NCBI GenBank assembly: GCA_034359265.1
Contig: CP136895.1
Location: 2,172,501 to 2,236,500, forward strand
Reading direction: 5' to 3'
DNA length: 64,000 nt
DNA from: Canna indica
Lineage: Eukaryota > Streptophyta > Magnoliopsida > Zingiberales > Cannaceae
The position numbers and the translations under genes are program-made. This document shows, piece after piece, positions 22,640 through 34,121 of this stretch (position 1 is its first letter; each line of letters opens with the position of its first letter). The notes beneath the pieces are model-generated. The model made no database searches and was not told the DNA's origin. It saw only the letters and a list, made by a program, of their open reading frames with translations.

Positions 22640-24180
22640 TCAACAACTTGTTTGTGAATTTTTTTAAAAAAAAAATCAACATGAAATCTCATATTTTTAA
22701 AGGTTAATTGCATTATTTTAATCGGGTAAATTTTTTTGGAGATCTGCTTAAAAATTTAATCAACATACCTTTTAACCATTTTAAATAATTTTTTTGATAA
22801 AATGATATATTTAAAAATAAAAAATGACATATCCTTTATTACCTCATTTTATAAACAAAAATTGCAAGTGCTAATCAAATTTAACATTAACAACAACAAC
22901 AACAAAGCCTTGATGCCCTTAATCACATATTAGATGTAGTCAGCTATATAGATTCTTTGTGTTTCCAAATTCCTTTGTGGAAGGCTAGATTCGCTACAAT
23001 ATTCCATAAATGTAAATATGATAGGATAAAAAATGAGAAAAAGAATTAAGTATATTATTTTTATCCGGTGCACACTTAATATAAATTTTATATTCTTGTA
23101 ATTCAATTTATTCTATTTAAGCATCAAATAAATAAAGAATTAAAATTCAACTATTATCTGATCATGATAATTTTCAAGTAAACTGAATATCATCTTTTAT
23201 TGAGGGTAAAGTCATCAATGCACGGTGAAACTTAATATAAAGTCATCTTAGGCGAGTGAGCGAAAATTAAGGGTGAGAAAAAATATCAGATTTTTGATTA
23301 ATCGAAAAATCGGTCTGAAACTAAACCGTTATTTTCGGTTAACCGAACAGGTTTTTCGATTTCGATTTGTACTTTTGACAAAAAAGTAGCTTTGGGTTTC
23401 GATTCCGGTTTGTAATGTAGAAAAGTTCACCGATTTCGACTAACCGACAGGTTAAATATATAATATATTGTAATAAATAATGTTATCTTATAGTAAATTA
23501 ATTTTAAAAAAATAAAATAAAATAAAATACTAACACTTAAACTCTAGCCGCACCCCTCATTCCCTGTTACTTTTTGTACCTCGTCCCCGGGGGGACTCCC
23601 TGATCTCTCCCTCCCCTCTTTTGTGTCGACTGTCGTGCCGCATCTTCCGTCGTAATTTGGTTCGTCGGCCTCCTTTGTGACTCCCCATCTCCCCTCTCTG
23701 CTTCTCGTCACTATTATGGCGTTGAAATCCAAATTGATGGAAAGAATGACACTCTTTCCTTCGTTGAAATACACTTTTTAATTTGCATAATGTTTTTTAG
23801 GCAGTTAGTCATTTTTACTTTAGTGAAATCCAAATTGATGCAAAGAATGATATTTAGCTTCGTTTAATTGAAATGCACTTTGTAATTTGTATTGGTTAAT
23901 TGAATTGTAAAAATCGAAATCAAACTAGCGATTAACCAATATTAATGGATCAATTTATAGTTAATAATTTTGAAAAGTCAATGTTAATATACTAATAAAT
24001 TACCAATGTTAATGGATCAATTTATAGTTAATAATAGGGTAAATTACACAGAACTCCTCTCGATTATGATCGATGTGTGTAAGATCTACTTAAACTATCA
24101 AATGTACATAGAATCTTCCTCAACTACATTAGTTGTTCCAATAACCCTACTCCGTTAGTCAGCCCATTAGTAACTTGACG
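22640..24180. other. Intergenic, AT-rich, MITE relics
   Basis: No gene seen. Around 23270-23480 there is a relic with alternating CGGTTAACCG, TCGATTTCGATT and AACCGACAGGTTAA words, similar in style to the elements at 39.1-39.4 kb and 41.4-42.1 kb. The frame at 23544-23774 (minus) has no support. Confidence 0.45.
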
Positions 24181-24275
24181 GTAAGAGCCCGTTTGGTACA
24201 TTATATAGTACTAGCCAGTATAGTACTAGTATGTATTGATTAACATGTATAGTACTAGTTTGTATGGACTAACCG

Positions 24276-24355
24276 TATAATATAATATAATATAATATAA
24301 TATAATATAATATAATATAATATAATATAATATAATATAATATAATATAATATAA
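24276..24355. repeat. (TATAA)16 pentanucleotide microsatellite
   Basis: Sixteen uninterrupted TATAA units, followed by degenerate ATATAAT text. About 600 bp upstream of the CPP1 start codon. Confidence 0.95.
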
Positions 24356-24930
24356 ATACAATATAATATAAAATAAAAATTACAATATAATATATTTTTA
24401 TTATTAAAAATATTTCATATATTAGAATTATTTTTTAAATATTTATTTAAATATTTTAAATATTTTAAATATTTTTAAATATTTTTAAATTTTTGACCGA
24501 AAATACAATGAGTATTTAAAATATTGAAAGTTCTAGTACAGATTAATGAAGAACTTTGGGAATGTATTTATATCTTATAATAATTTATGTGGTATTATTT
24601 TTAGTGTAAATATTAGTTATTTTTTTAAAAAAAGTATTATATATTATTATTTTAATATTATACATCAGACTTATATAGTTATATAGACTACCACGGCTCC
24701 TAAAAGTCAATGTTAATAGATTGATAAATTTACTAACGAATCGGTTAATCGGGCACGCTCACTGCCTCACGCCCTCACCCTAACGAAAATGACATTTTTT
24801 GTGGGTCTCTCTGCCCATCGCCGTCTTTAAAAAAAAAAAATAGAAAAAAAATGGGGGTTTCCGTCTTACTTTTATTACATCAAAATTAATATCGGTCAAT
24901 AAAAGATTCATTAAAAACTAGTGACTGAGA

Positions 24931-24950
24931 GGAAGAGAGAGAGAGAGAGA
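24931..24950. repeat. (GA)n tract in the CPP1 leader
   Basis: A GA-rich run sits about 12 bp before the CPP1 ATG, so it is almost certainly in the 5' UTR. Confidence 0.85.
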
Positions 24951-24961
24951 ACACGAAGGCA

Positions 24962-27900
24962 ATGGCGGCCGCGCTCTCTCTCAACGGCGCAATCCTCTAC
25001 GGCAACCCAACGCCGAAGACGGCCCTGGTTGGGCCTGCTGCCGCTCTCTGCACCGTGCAGCCGTGGCGGCGAAGCCTGTGGTGGGGACAACAGGCCACCC
25101 CTTGCCGGAGCCGCCCGGCTCGCCGGCCGCCAGCGGCGGGCTCGAGGGCGGACGACTCCTCGGCCCCTTACGAGATGACTGTGGAGAGCGCGCTCAAGCT
25201 TCTCGGAGTATCGGAAAGCGCCTCCTTCGACGATATCCTCCGGGCCAAGAACGCTGTCCTGGCCACTTGCAAGGACGATATTGAAGCCGCTGCCCAGGTT
25301 TGGTTCTCCTCTTTCCTCTATCCTTTCTAATCTTGAGATAAAAGGTGTAATTTAGCAGTTGATTGGTGGGTATTTGTGGTGTATGATCTCGAATGCATAG
25401 AATAACATGAGGAAGGAATTTATTAGGGTAAATTTCCCCATGACAGAAAAAGTTTGTTCTTCCAGAGTATTTTGGCAGGAACTCCAGTTAACCTGATTTT
25501 TGGCATGAAATTTGCAGTGAAATATTCACAAGGCATAAATGGTGTAATGGTTAGATAATGCCTCTTGATAGGCAGTATAAACAATTTAGGCAATGCCATG
25601 CATTTCTAGCCTTCCTATAAGTTTTTGGGCTATACATTTTGAGATGAGTGTTTGATCAACTTTTAGGATCCGTTCGTTTCGCAAACAGTTTAATTAGGGT
25701 TGTTCATGGGTCAAACCCGACCCAATGAACCCGAGAAACCAACCCGACCCGACCCGAACCAATCAAGTCAGGTAATCGGGTCGGGTCGGGTTCAAATTTT
25801 TGAAACCCGATTACAATCGGGTCGAGTCCGGGTTTCAATATTTAAAACCCGATGACCCGAGACCCGATCCGATTACCCGATTTTTTTTATATTTTTAATT
25901 ATTTTTTAAAAAATATTGTTAAAAACTCATTTTTTACCTAAACGGGTAAACCCGACTACCCGACCCGACCCGACCTGACCCGACCCGACCCGATTACACT
26001 TGGTCGGGTCGGATCGATTTTTTCCCTAAACCCGACCCGTGAACACCCCTAAGTTTAATACAAAACAGACTAGTCAGTACTGTATAAGATTGTACAGGAC
26101 AACATAACAAATAATCCCATGTTCGTTTCGCACGGTACTAGACATCAAATTTAGTACTATCTTGTGTTCGCTTTGTATTATCACAACACATGATAAGACA
26201 ATTTGACGAAAATATCCTTTGTACTATTTCTTTTTCATTTCATCATATAAAGTATACTAGACAATATTATATATTGTTATAATAAAATATTCATTTTAAT
26301 TAACATGTCAATTATAAATCTAATTAATAAGCTTTATTACAATTATATCACAAGTAGATTAATTAACTAACATGTTGCGACATGGAGGCCCCGGCGTCGT
26401 CGACGACGCAGCCACACCGCCTCCTATACTGAGTATATATGCTAATATAGTGAGTATACCTAACTGCAAAGAAAGTATATATGATCATAATATTTTATTT
26501 GACTAAAGATCAATTTTCGATCCAAATATAGTCTCGATAAATAGAGATATATCTCATTTGAATATATTATATTTTAATCCAAATATATTCTTCCTAAATA
26601 TAGATACATACTCAATTTCTATCAAAATATATTTTCTTTGAGTCTAAATATACTCTCTTTTAATCCAAATATTTAATCTAAATATGGATATATACCCGGT
26701 TTCTACCAAATTATACTATATTTGAGTCCAAATATACTTTCTCTAAATATAGATATATACTCAAATACTCAATTTCTATCAAATATTCTAAATATACTTT
26801 CTTTTGATTCAAATATACTCTCTTTAATCCAAATATATTATCTTTAAATATAAATATATATTCATTTTTGAAAAATTGGACATTTTTGAAAAAAATTTAC
26901 ATATATTAAAAATATAAACAAGGCTATTGTTGTCATTTTCAATCTTGTACCAAAGTAACAAGCCCTTGTTACTCCAAATTGGAGTAATAAGAAAATGGGC
27001 TTGGTATAACAAGAAAATGGGCATGGTGTACTGTCCCAAGATATCATTCTTATCATGTCCATGGTACGTATTCGCAAACGAATATGGGACAACTTGTGTT
27101 GTCCAGTATTGTACCTTAAAATTATGCGAAATGAACAGACCCTTAGTTCTTTGAAGAAAAAAAAGCAGTTTCCTATGTCACCTATGACAGCAGGAACTTA
27201 ATCTAAATTAGCTACTAATTGGATGCTTTTGTTGGTCGTTTTGTATTTCTTGAGGCGTCAGTACAATACTTGGTTAGAAAATGTTGATCTTATTAGTTGA
27301 TCACTCTGGATAAAGCCTTTTAGCTTATGGGGAGATACTCACTTTCAGATTTAACTTAGTATAAGTCATTCTTTTGGTGTAAAGAATACTTCTGGTTCTT
27401 TTAAGAAACAGAAGGAATATAACTTAGAAATGTGTTTGTGGTTATTTGTTGAGACATATTCTTTGTGTCCTTGTGATGCAAGGGGCAAGATTGTGTACTG
27501 ATCCTCCACTTTGCATTGACAGAATCCTCACACTAGATCACCTTTTTTTTCGTTAATTATATGATCTTGTATTTCAGCTGCGTTGCATCTTTGCTTTTGT
27601 TTTACATTGATGTAACAGTGAATCGTACTGTTATTTCCATATCCAATGTCTGTTTATGTTGGTTATAAGTTTCTGAACACAAGGAGTTTTAGAATCTTGC
27701 AGTGGCAAAAAATCCAAACAAGAAACTAGTATTGTTGAAATTTCTCGAGGCTGACTTTCTGCAAAATCAGTCACAAAAAGAGGTTTTCCTTTGATATCTT
27801 TTTCAAACATGTAAGCAACTAGATGAGACATTTTCCTATTTTGCAATTACTGCCATGGTGCAAATATCAGTTCTTTTTTGTTAAACAAACAATCATATCT

Positions 27901-29654
27901 TAGTGTTTCACGAGGCAGTTCTTACTACTGTCTTTATAATCCGCGTCTTTACCAATTTAACTGACAAACTGCGAAAGTACTTTCCCTTATATCCTTCGTT
28001 GAAGTTTGAGTTATAGCATTATAGTTGCGTGTTAAGGCTCAGACCATTCTTACCTAGCCAGATCCAGCTTAGATTGAAAGCACAATGCAGATAGCTACTG
28101 GAGATCATATTTGCCTTGGTCTATAGAACTAAACCATGAGATATTGGTTCTTCAGTAAAGCACTTTAAGAACAAACTTTGTTCTTTTTTCCATTTTCAAT
28201 TACTGAGGCATGCTAGTTTGTCTTTCAGGTTGAGGCTGCATATGATATGATACTTATGCAGAGATTATCACAAAGGCGTGCTGGCAAAGTTGCAAATACT
28301 AGCATTAGATATGCTGATGTTAAGCCTTTGAGAAGTACAAGAACAAGCGCAATGCCGGATTGGCTGCAAAAGACAGTCAAGAAAATTCCTGTTTCTGTCG
28401 AATCTCCATCCACTAGCAATTTGGGCATACAAGCAGGTGTATATGGAGCTTTGATGGTATTCACATTTGTTAGCGGCCCCTCTGCAACTTCTGCAGGGCC
28501 ATATACTGGAGCTGATACTCCTGGGTTAATCTTAGCAACAAGTATTGGAGCTTCCTTGTACTTTTTGTCAAAGAAGAGAGTTGGCCTAGGTGAGCAGCTG
28601 TTAGCTTCTTTTATCCTATACATTTCAGTTAAATGCAAAGTCATATAACTTTTTTTTGTGTGCAAGGAGATTATTTAGAAAATCTTTCTTGAGCTATATA
28701 ACTTAATGTTGAGCTATATACATTATGCAAGGACATAACATAATGTTGCATTTTTGGATGAAATCATTGAAGGATTAGTGTCTATAAGTCAATTTTAACA
28801 GAGGCAATTATTTGTGTAATAAGAAGCTTAAGCTTTTGGGATAAGTGGTCACCCAATCAAATTCAATGCTATATCAGAGTAGTAGATCATATGTTCAAAT
28901 CCTGCATAGGCCATGTACTAGAAAGAAATCCCTTGGATATGGTAAAGTTAGTTAAGTTAAATGAAATGGCCAAAGGATTTCCTTTAGTACCTTTGTCCAT
29001 CTCTTAAGTCTTAAATAAGTTACTAATAGAAAGGACGGGGCATCCTAACCAATGTCAGATCTGGGAATGGTCAGTGGGTTAACTCTGTAAGCAAATACAA
29101 TTCATGTGACTATAACTCCTTGAGCAGTGTTGAAAGAGAGCGGCATTACCATGCCCGAAAGAAAGGCAGAATTGATCCAAAAACCTTGCTATCTACAACA
29201 ACAAATAGGTGATACCTTTAATCCACAATGGTCCTGAATTGTTTGTTATTACCAGCACATTTCTGTTTTCTATTGCCAAAACTGTAACTGAATGCGCAAT
29301 TAACGTGGCCCGCTTAACTTGTAAGGGTTACTTAAAAGCCTCATACAAAGATTTCCTTATCCAGTGGAGTAAGTAAAGCCACTGTTGCAGATACATGTTT
29401 TGTGAGCATCTCTTCATATGCTGATGCCTGTACATTTTTTGAATCTAGAACTGAGGTTTTCAGCTCTTGTTTTTGCAGGAAAGGCAGCACTAATGACTGT
29501 TGGGGGCCTTGTGGTGGGCGCAGCAATTGGATCAGCAGTTGAGCAATGGTTGCAGGTGGATATAGTCCCTTTCTATGGCATTCACTCACCTGCTGTAATT
29601 GTGAGCGAGTTCATTCTCTTCTCTCAGTTGTTGGTGTCTCTGTATCTAAGATAG
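24962..29654 (+). CDS. CPP1: Chaperone-like protein of POR1 (CPP1), chloroplast
   Basis: Plastid membrane protein that in Arabidopsis stabilises protochlorophyllide oxidoreductase and is needed for chloroplast development. Three exons: 24962-25297, 28229-28589, 29479-29654; 290 aa. Residues 1-65 are Ala/Arg/Ser-rich with few acidic residues, a plastid transit peptide. Residues 70-140 form a J-like domain (MTVESALKLLGVSESASFDD ... VEAAYDMILMQRLSQRRAGK) that lacks the HPD motif of true DnaJ proteins. The C-terminal half carries hydrophobic segments: YGALMVFTFVSG, GLILATSIGASLYFL, ALMTVGGLVVGAAIGSAV and VIVSEFILFSQLLVSLYL. It ends on the usual SLYLR-type tail. Intron 1 is 2.9 kb and holds nested transposons. 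No defect seen. Confidence 0.94.
25695..26051 (+). mobile_element. hAT-like MITE of the GGGTCGGGT family (copy 1)
   Basis: Perfect 8-bp target duplication AGTTTAAT at 25687-25694 and 26052-26059. Ends TAGGGTTGTTCATGGGTC and, reversed, TAGGGGTGTTCACGGGTC are inverted repeats. The body reiterates CCCGA/TCGGG pentamers around an AT-rich centre. 357 bp, non-coding. It lies 29 bp inside the left end of the Harbinger-like element, so it is the younger insertion. Confidence 0.9.
26500..26870. repeat. Degenerate tandem array
   Basis: Repeating phrases of about 50-60 bp with the words AATATACT, CTCTTTAATCC, AAATATAGATATATAC and CAATTTCTATCAAA. Unit boundaries are blurred by indels. Confidence 0.55.
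28835..28960 (+). mobile_element. Possible tRNA-derived SINE relic in CPP1 intron 2
   Basis: GATAAGTGGTCACCC resembles an A-box and ATGTTCAAATCCTGC a B-box at fitting distance. No A-tail or target duplication could be fixed, so this could be chance. Confidence 0.35.
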
Positions 29655-30467
29655 GCTCAAAAGATTGTTGCCTTTGCCACGAAATCCACCGAGGCAAACT
29701 TTCTTGTATATTGTTTAGCTGGACTCTTATATCCCAATGTATCAGAATGTCAAAAAAATATGTGCATAGCAATCATGTAGTGTTCTATCTTTCAAAGAAA
29801 TGAAGAAATGAATCTCTGTTTTTATGTACTAAAATCAAAGATAATTTTTTATAAATCTCTTCTTTCTTCATCTGCATACAATTTAACTGAATATTGGTTC
29901 ACACTTTTTCATGAGAGTTGTATATCATGAGACTAAGAAACCAATATGTAGTATATACAGCTGCAATTTTGCAGAATCTTTGTCCTTATCGTCCGCATCA
30001 TTGAATGCTGATGAAAGGATTCAAACAAACAACTATATCTGGGAAACTAAAGCCAACCATTATATAAATTTAACGATTTATGTAGTGCAACTAGAAGCTT
30101 TGCCTCTGTTTCCCAAAAGCTAATTAGCTAAAGATTGAGTTCCTGTAAATTAGGATCATGAAAGGATGGAACTGATTCACCACATCACATAATTTACATT
30201 TGGAGTAGATGAAAACAAGCACAGATAACGTTAATCTTCAGTTCCGCTCACCATGCTCAACTAAAGTACTATTAGAATACTGGCATATGAGCTTTTGATG
30301 TAGGTTGTAGCACAAGAAACTGAATGACTTAGCCCTCATCAAAAATTACTAGGCTGTGCGAGGACAGTAAGATGTGATCTATTTAATTATTACAGGAAAT
30401 TAAGCAATCCTCATCAATGACAACTATTATTTGGGTGAACTAATACCATCGTCTAACTTACAGCTTT
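29655..30467. other. Intergenic between the convergent CPP1 and PP2C pseudogene
   Basis: Holds the CPP1 3' UTR (about the first 150-200 bp). No other gene or element recognised. Confidence 0.5.
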
Positions 30468-32345
30468 GGACTTCTGATTGAGCTGGCTCTGCTTATAAGA
30501 TTCAAATCAAGGAATATAACAATAACTGTTATATCGTCGTGAAAATGCCTCCGAATTCCTCGGTCAATCTTGTTGAGATCAGAGTATCTTATCTCTCTTT
30601 TATTGGCTGCTTGTTGTAGTGCAGCTTCAACAAGCCTCTGAGCACTTCCCTATAGGAATTGAAGCCAAAGAAAATTTCAGTTTTCATTGGGCAGATTGCT
30701 TGAACCAAATTATGCAACAAAAGTTTGTAGAGTTCAACTATTGTTCAGATCTAGAAACACTAGATTTAGTTGTAGAAAGTGAAGCAGTAAAGAGATTAGA
30801 GATATGTAAATCATAGGCAACCATGGAAACTAGAAATATGAATCATAAAATCTGCTATAGAAAATTGTATGTTTAATCAAATCTGCCTTCTTAGTGCGCA
30901 GTGCACTAACACTTATATGACAAGGAACAAGGCAACATACACTACTGGGATGATTTTGAACAATGTTCACTGCCTCCTGATTGCCCAACTGCTCCCAAAG
31001 ACCATCTGAGGCAAATATAAGAAACTGATCTTCTCTTTGTAGTGGTTTCACAGCAATTGAAGGTTCAGAATTAAGTATTGGCTTCTTGAGAATTTCTTGA
31101 AGATGAAACTTGCCTTTTTAAGATATGCATATCCGACCTAGAAATCTGCTCAAAATAATCAAACCTCCTGGAATACATAACCGATGTAGAGTAGTAAAAC
31201 ATAATAACGTAATCCATGCATAAGTAGTCAAACAGGATTAGGATTTAACCTATGTTTTTGAAGACAGATACTCCAACCATCAGTCGACGGCAATTGCTGC
31301 TGCCTCATTTTTCAACCTAAGTTCTAGTTGATTGTTGTTTTTCTTTTACTTCTTTTTGTTCTCTTTCTCCTTTTTCCGACTTGCTCTGCAATACCTGTAC
31401 CCTTTCATTACTCTTGAATGGAATACAGATTTCTTCTTTTTTAAAAAAAACAGGAGTAGGATTCCAACATGTAGCACTTGGTTTCTAAATAAAATATATA
31501 TATATATATATATACTTCAATACCGCTGTATATGCCTTGTAAGAGATTTGGTTTGCTTGCTCTAGATACCTCCTTGAAGGGTGAGATCCAAGTCTAGCAA
31601 TATAAAACAATAGACTTTCTTATGCAATTGCGCATTAGTATCTTTATTCATTTATCAGTTGAAACTTCTTGTAACAATAATCAGGTTGCTTAACTGAATG
31701 CAGTAAATAAGATAACTGCTAGATCTCGCAAAAACGGGTTGTCACATAAAGAAAGGACTCATTATAATCACTAGTTGAGACAGTTTTGTAATTTCACTCT
31801 TATACTTTCTATTATTAGTATGCAATTTTTTAATTCAATTTATGATGTTTAATTGTCTTTAATACATGTGCTACTTGTATCTTTAATTTATTTGATGATT
31901 TCAGCAAAAAACCATTGTCCTGTGCTGTGAAAAACAAAGTAATCTTTCTCAACATGTTAAAATAGAAATTTTACCTGAATTAGGCCTTTGACACGCCAAA
32001 CATCATGTTTAAGAACAATCTTAGAATCATTTGGATGCAAAGAGTACAATTCATGTCTGATTGACTCTAACCCTGCATTGTGTTCAGTTGATAATTGCAC
32101 AGCCAGAACTTCTCCAGTTTCCTTGACAAGCCTGCCTAAAACAATACGAGAGTCGCCGAGGTTTGCAACGTACAGAGTTCTGCTACATATTGTCCCAAGT
32201 AGACAGCAAGAACCAACAGTTGCTATCATAGGCTTCATCTGCCATTGTTTGGTGACTCTAACTCTTTATCCTACGAAGCAAATATGCTCGTTTGGTGACT
32301 CTAACTCTTTATCCTACGAAGCAAATATGCTCCGAGAGTATTTCT
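30468..32345 (-). pseudogene. Decayed clade-D-type protein phosphatase 2C
   Basis: Three exon-like blocks on the minus strand: about 32345-31975, 31145-30941, 30649-30468. They keep clear PP2C text: [102 protein letters not shown]. Damage: after ISRS the frame shifts twice and about a dozen family codons (between LKK and FHLQE) are missing. Upstream of VTKQW the frame meets TAA, and a 40-bp block is duplicated (32253-32332). The first exon with the DGHGG metal motif is absent. Splice sites of the remaining joints are intact, so decay may be recent. Not expected to make active enzyme. Confidence 0.75.
32253..32332. repeat. 40-bp tandem duplication in the PP2C pseudogene
   Basis: The phrase beginning GTTTGGTGACTCTAACTC and ending GCAAATATGCTC occurs twice in a row, nearly exactly. 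It lies just upstream of the conserved VTKQW codons. Confidence 0.85.
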
Positions 32346-33470
32346 ATTGTTATGTTCAATTGCAGCACATGCCCTCAGTTGGGCTGTTGTCGGAGGCCAA
32401 CTTGAGCTTGGTCCAGGCTCAAAAGGTTGGGCCCTTGGGCTAATCAGGCTCCATGGCAGCCCATCTCTGGTTGTCACGCCCTGCATGGGATTTGGGCTCG
32501 ACTAAGTAGTCTGCCACCCAATCCGTCAATCTGGGCCCAATTGACCGGGTCAGCCATGGGGGCTGGTGGTCCTCTTGCATGAATTTTATGTGAAAGAGCC
32601 CAATGATGCTGATATTCTCCCACCAATCATTTATAAGGAATTTTCAGTGGATTTGTTCCACTGAAAATGTTTATACATGGTACTAAACTTTCTAGTGTTT
32701 GAAGGTAAAATCTTAAGTGCACGAATTAAAAAAATATAAAACTAAATGAATATAAAATTAGTATTATATTCGATGTGTGAATTTAAATAATTCATATTCA
32801 ATTCACTATCATTTATTATCCAATCTAATTATATCATATCCAATAAAACAAACATAGCATAAAAGAAACATAATCTAGTTTGAATGCTAAAATTAGTATA
32901 AAATAAATAAACCCAACTTTAACATGGTCCCTAGAAGTCCGCAATTTTATTTCCACTTAATCCAATATTGGATTTGGACTCATTCAAGCTTAAAAATAGA
33001 TTAAGTTTCACTATTCCTTTAATTTTAGATTTCTCTTAAGCTCAAAAATAGATTTCTTTTAGTATAAACTCCACTCATCTAATTATAGATTAAAAGAAAT
33101 CTAATATTCAAAGCAACCTTTGCTTAAGCATAGCTAAACCTCTGGTTAAGAGTAACTTATCTATCAAAATTTAATTGAATTCAAATGACAAACGAATTAA
33201 TATAAACAGGTACAAGGACGATTCATTGAGTAGCAACATTAATTATGTGGCATACACATCACACAAGTTCTTGTTATATCTCACATGTTCAAGTAATTAC
33301 ATAATTATAGTGAAAATTGAATCATTTTGAGATATAGAAATTAATTAGGCATTAAAAGCTATTTAATCTGACGACATATCTAAACGCAAACAGACATTTA
33401 TGGTGATAACTTAAAAGGACCACTTAGACTCATTTATCTGTACATTAATGAAACATTTTAAAGGAGGAAC
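32346..33470. other. Intergenic, no gene seen
   Basis: The first 250 bp are GC-richer (GGGCCC, GAGCCC words) and look like inserted repeat DNA that replaced the 5' end of the PP2C gene; its ends could not be fixed. The rest is AT-rich. Confidence 0.45.
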
Positions 33471-33476
33471 TTAACT

Positions 33477-33860
33477 GCTTCGGCAATTTCATCTTTCTTG
33501 CCAATATCATGCTCCAAGCAATGCGATCATCTGAAAGAACTCATTTAAATGTACAGCAATTCCTTTATTAAACATGTTTATTTGCTTCAGCAATCTCATC
33601 TTTCCTACCAACTTCATGTTCCACAAGAATGCTGTGATCTGTAATAATTCATTTAAGTGTACCAACATTTATTTTATGAAACATGTTTATCTGCTTCAGC
33701 AATCTCATCTTTCCTACCAACATCATGTTCTACAAGAATACTATAATCTCTAGCAACTTATTTTAATGTACAGCATTTCCTTTTATGAAACTTGTTATCT
33801 GCTTCAGCAATCTCATATTTTTCACCAACATCATGTTCCACTAGAATGATGTGTTTTAAA
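33477..33860. repeat. Four tandem units of 107-109 bp
   Basis: Units start at 33477, 33584, 33693 and 33801, each with GCTTC(A/G)GCAATCTCATC; the last is partial. Shared words include CAACATCATGTTCCA, AAGAATGCT, ATTTAAATGTACAGCA and ATGAAACATGTTTATCT. They lie about 260 bp beyond the stop codon of the RING-H2 gene. Confidence 0.85.
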
Positions 33861-34121
33861 CTTAAGATAGTGTTCTAATTTTGTTTTCTTTTTGCACATA
33901 TCTTAGTTGATGGAGCATCAGATCAAAATAACAGGAGATAAAAGGTGTTCTAAATAGTATCCAAACAAACAAACGCATCTCGTAAGAAGTTAGAGTACAC
34001 ATCAGTATATCACAATCCACAAGGATGTGCGACGGCAATGATGAACAAAAATGTACAAAAGTGCTTCATATCGATAAAACTAATTTATCTCTAGATTAGG
34101 AATTTACAGAGAGGAGAAGAT

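Larger units (their letters stand above)
25666..27142. mobile_element. PIF/Harbinger-like non-autonomous element in CPP1 intron 1
   Basis: Inverted ends GGATCCGTTCGTTTCGCA at 25666 and TGCGAAATGAACAGACCC ending at 27142 agree at 14 of 18 positions. They are flanked by TTA on both sides (25663-25665 and 27143-27145), the target preference of Harbinger elements. It contains no transposase frame. A hAT-like MITE is nested at 25695-26051, and the central part (about 26500-26870) is a degenerate tandem array. Confidence 0.7.
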
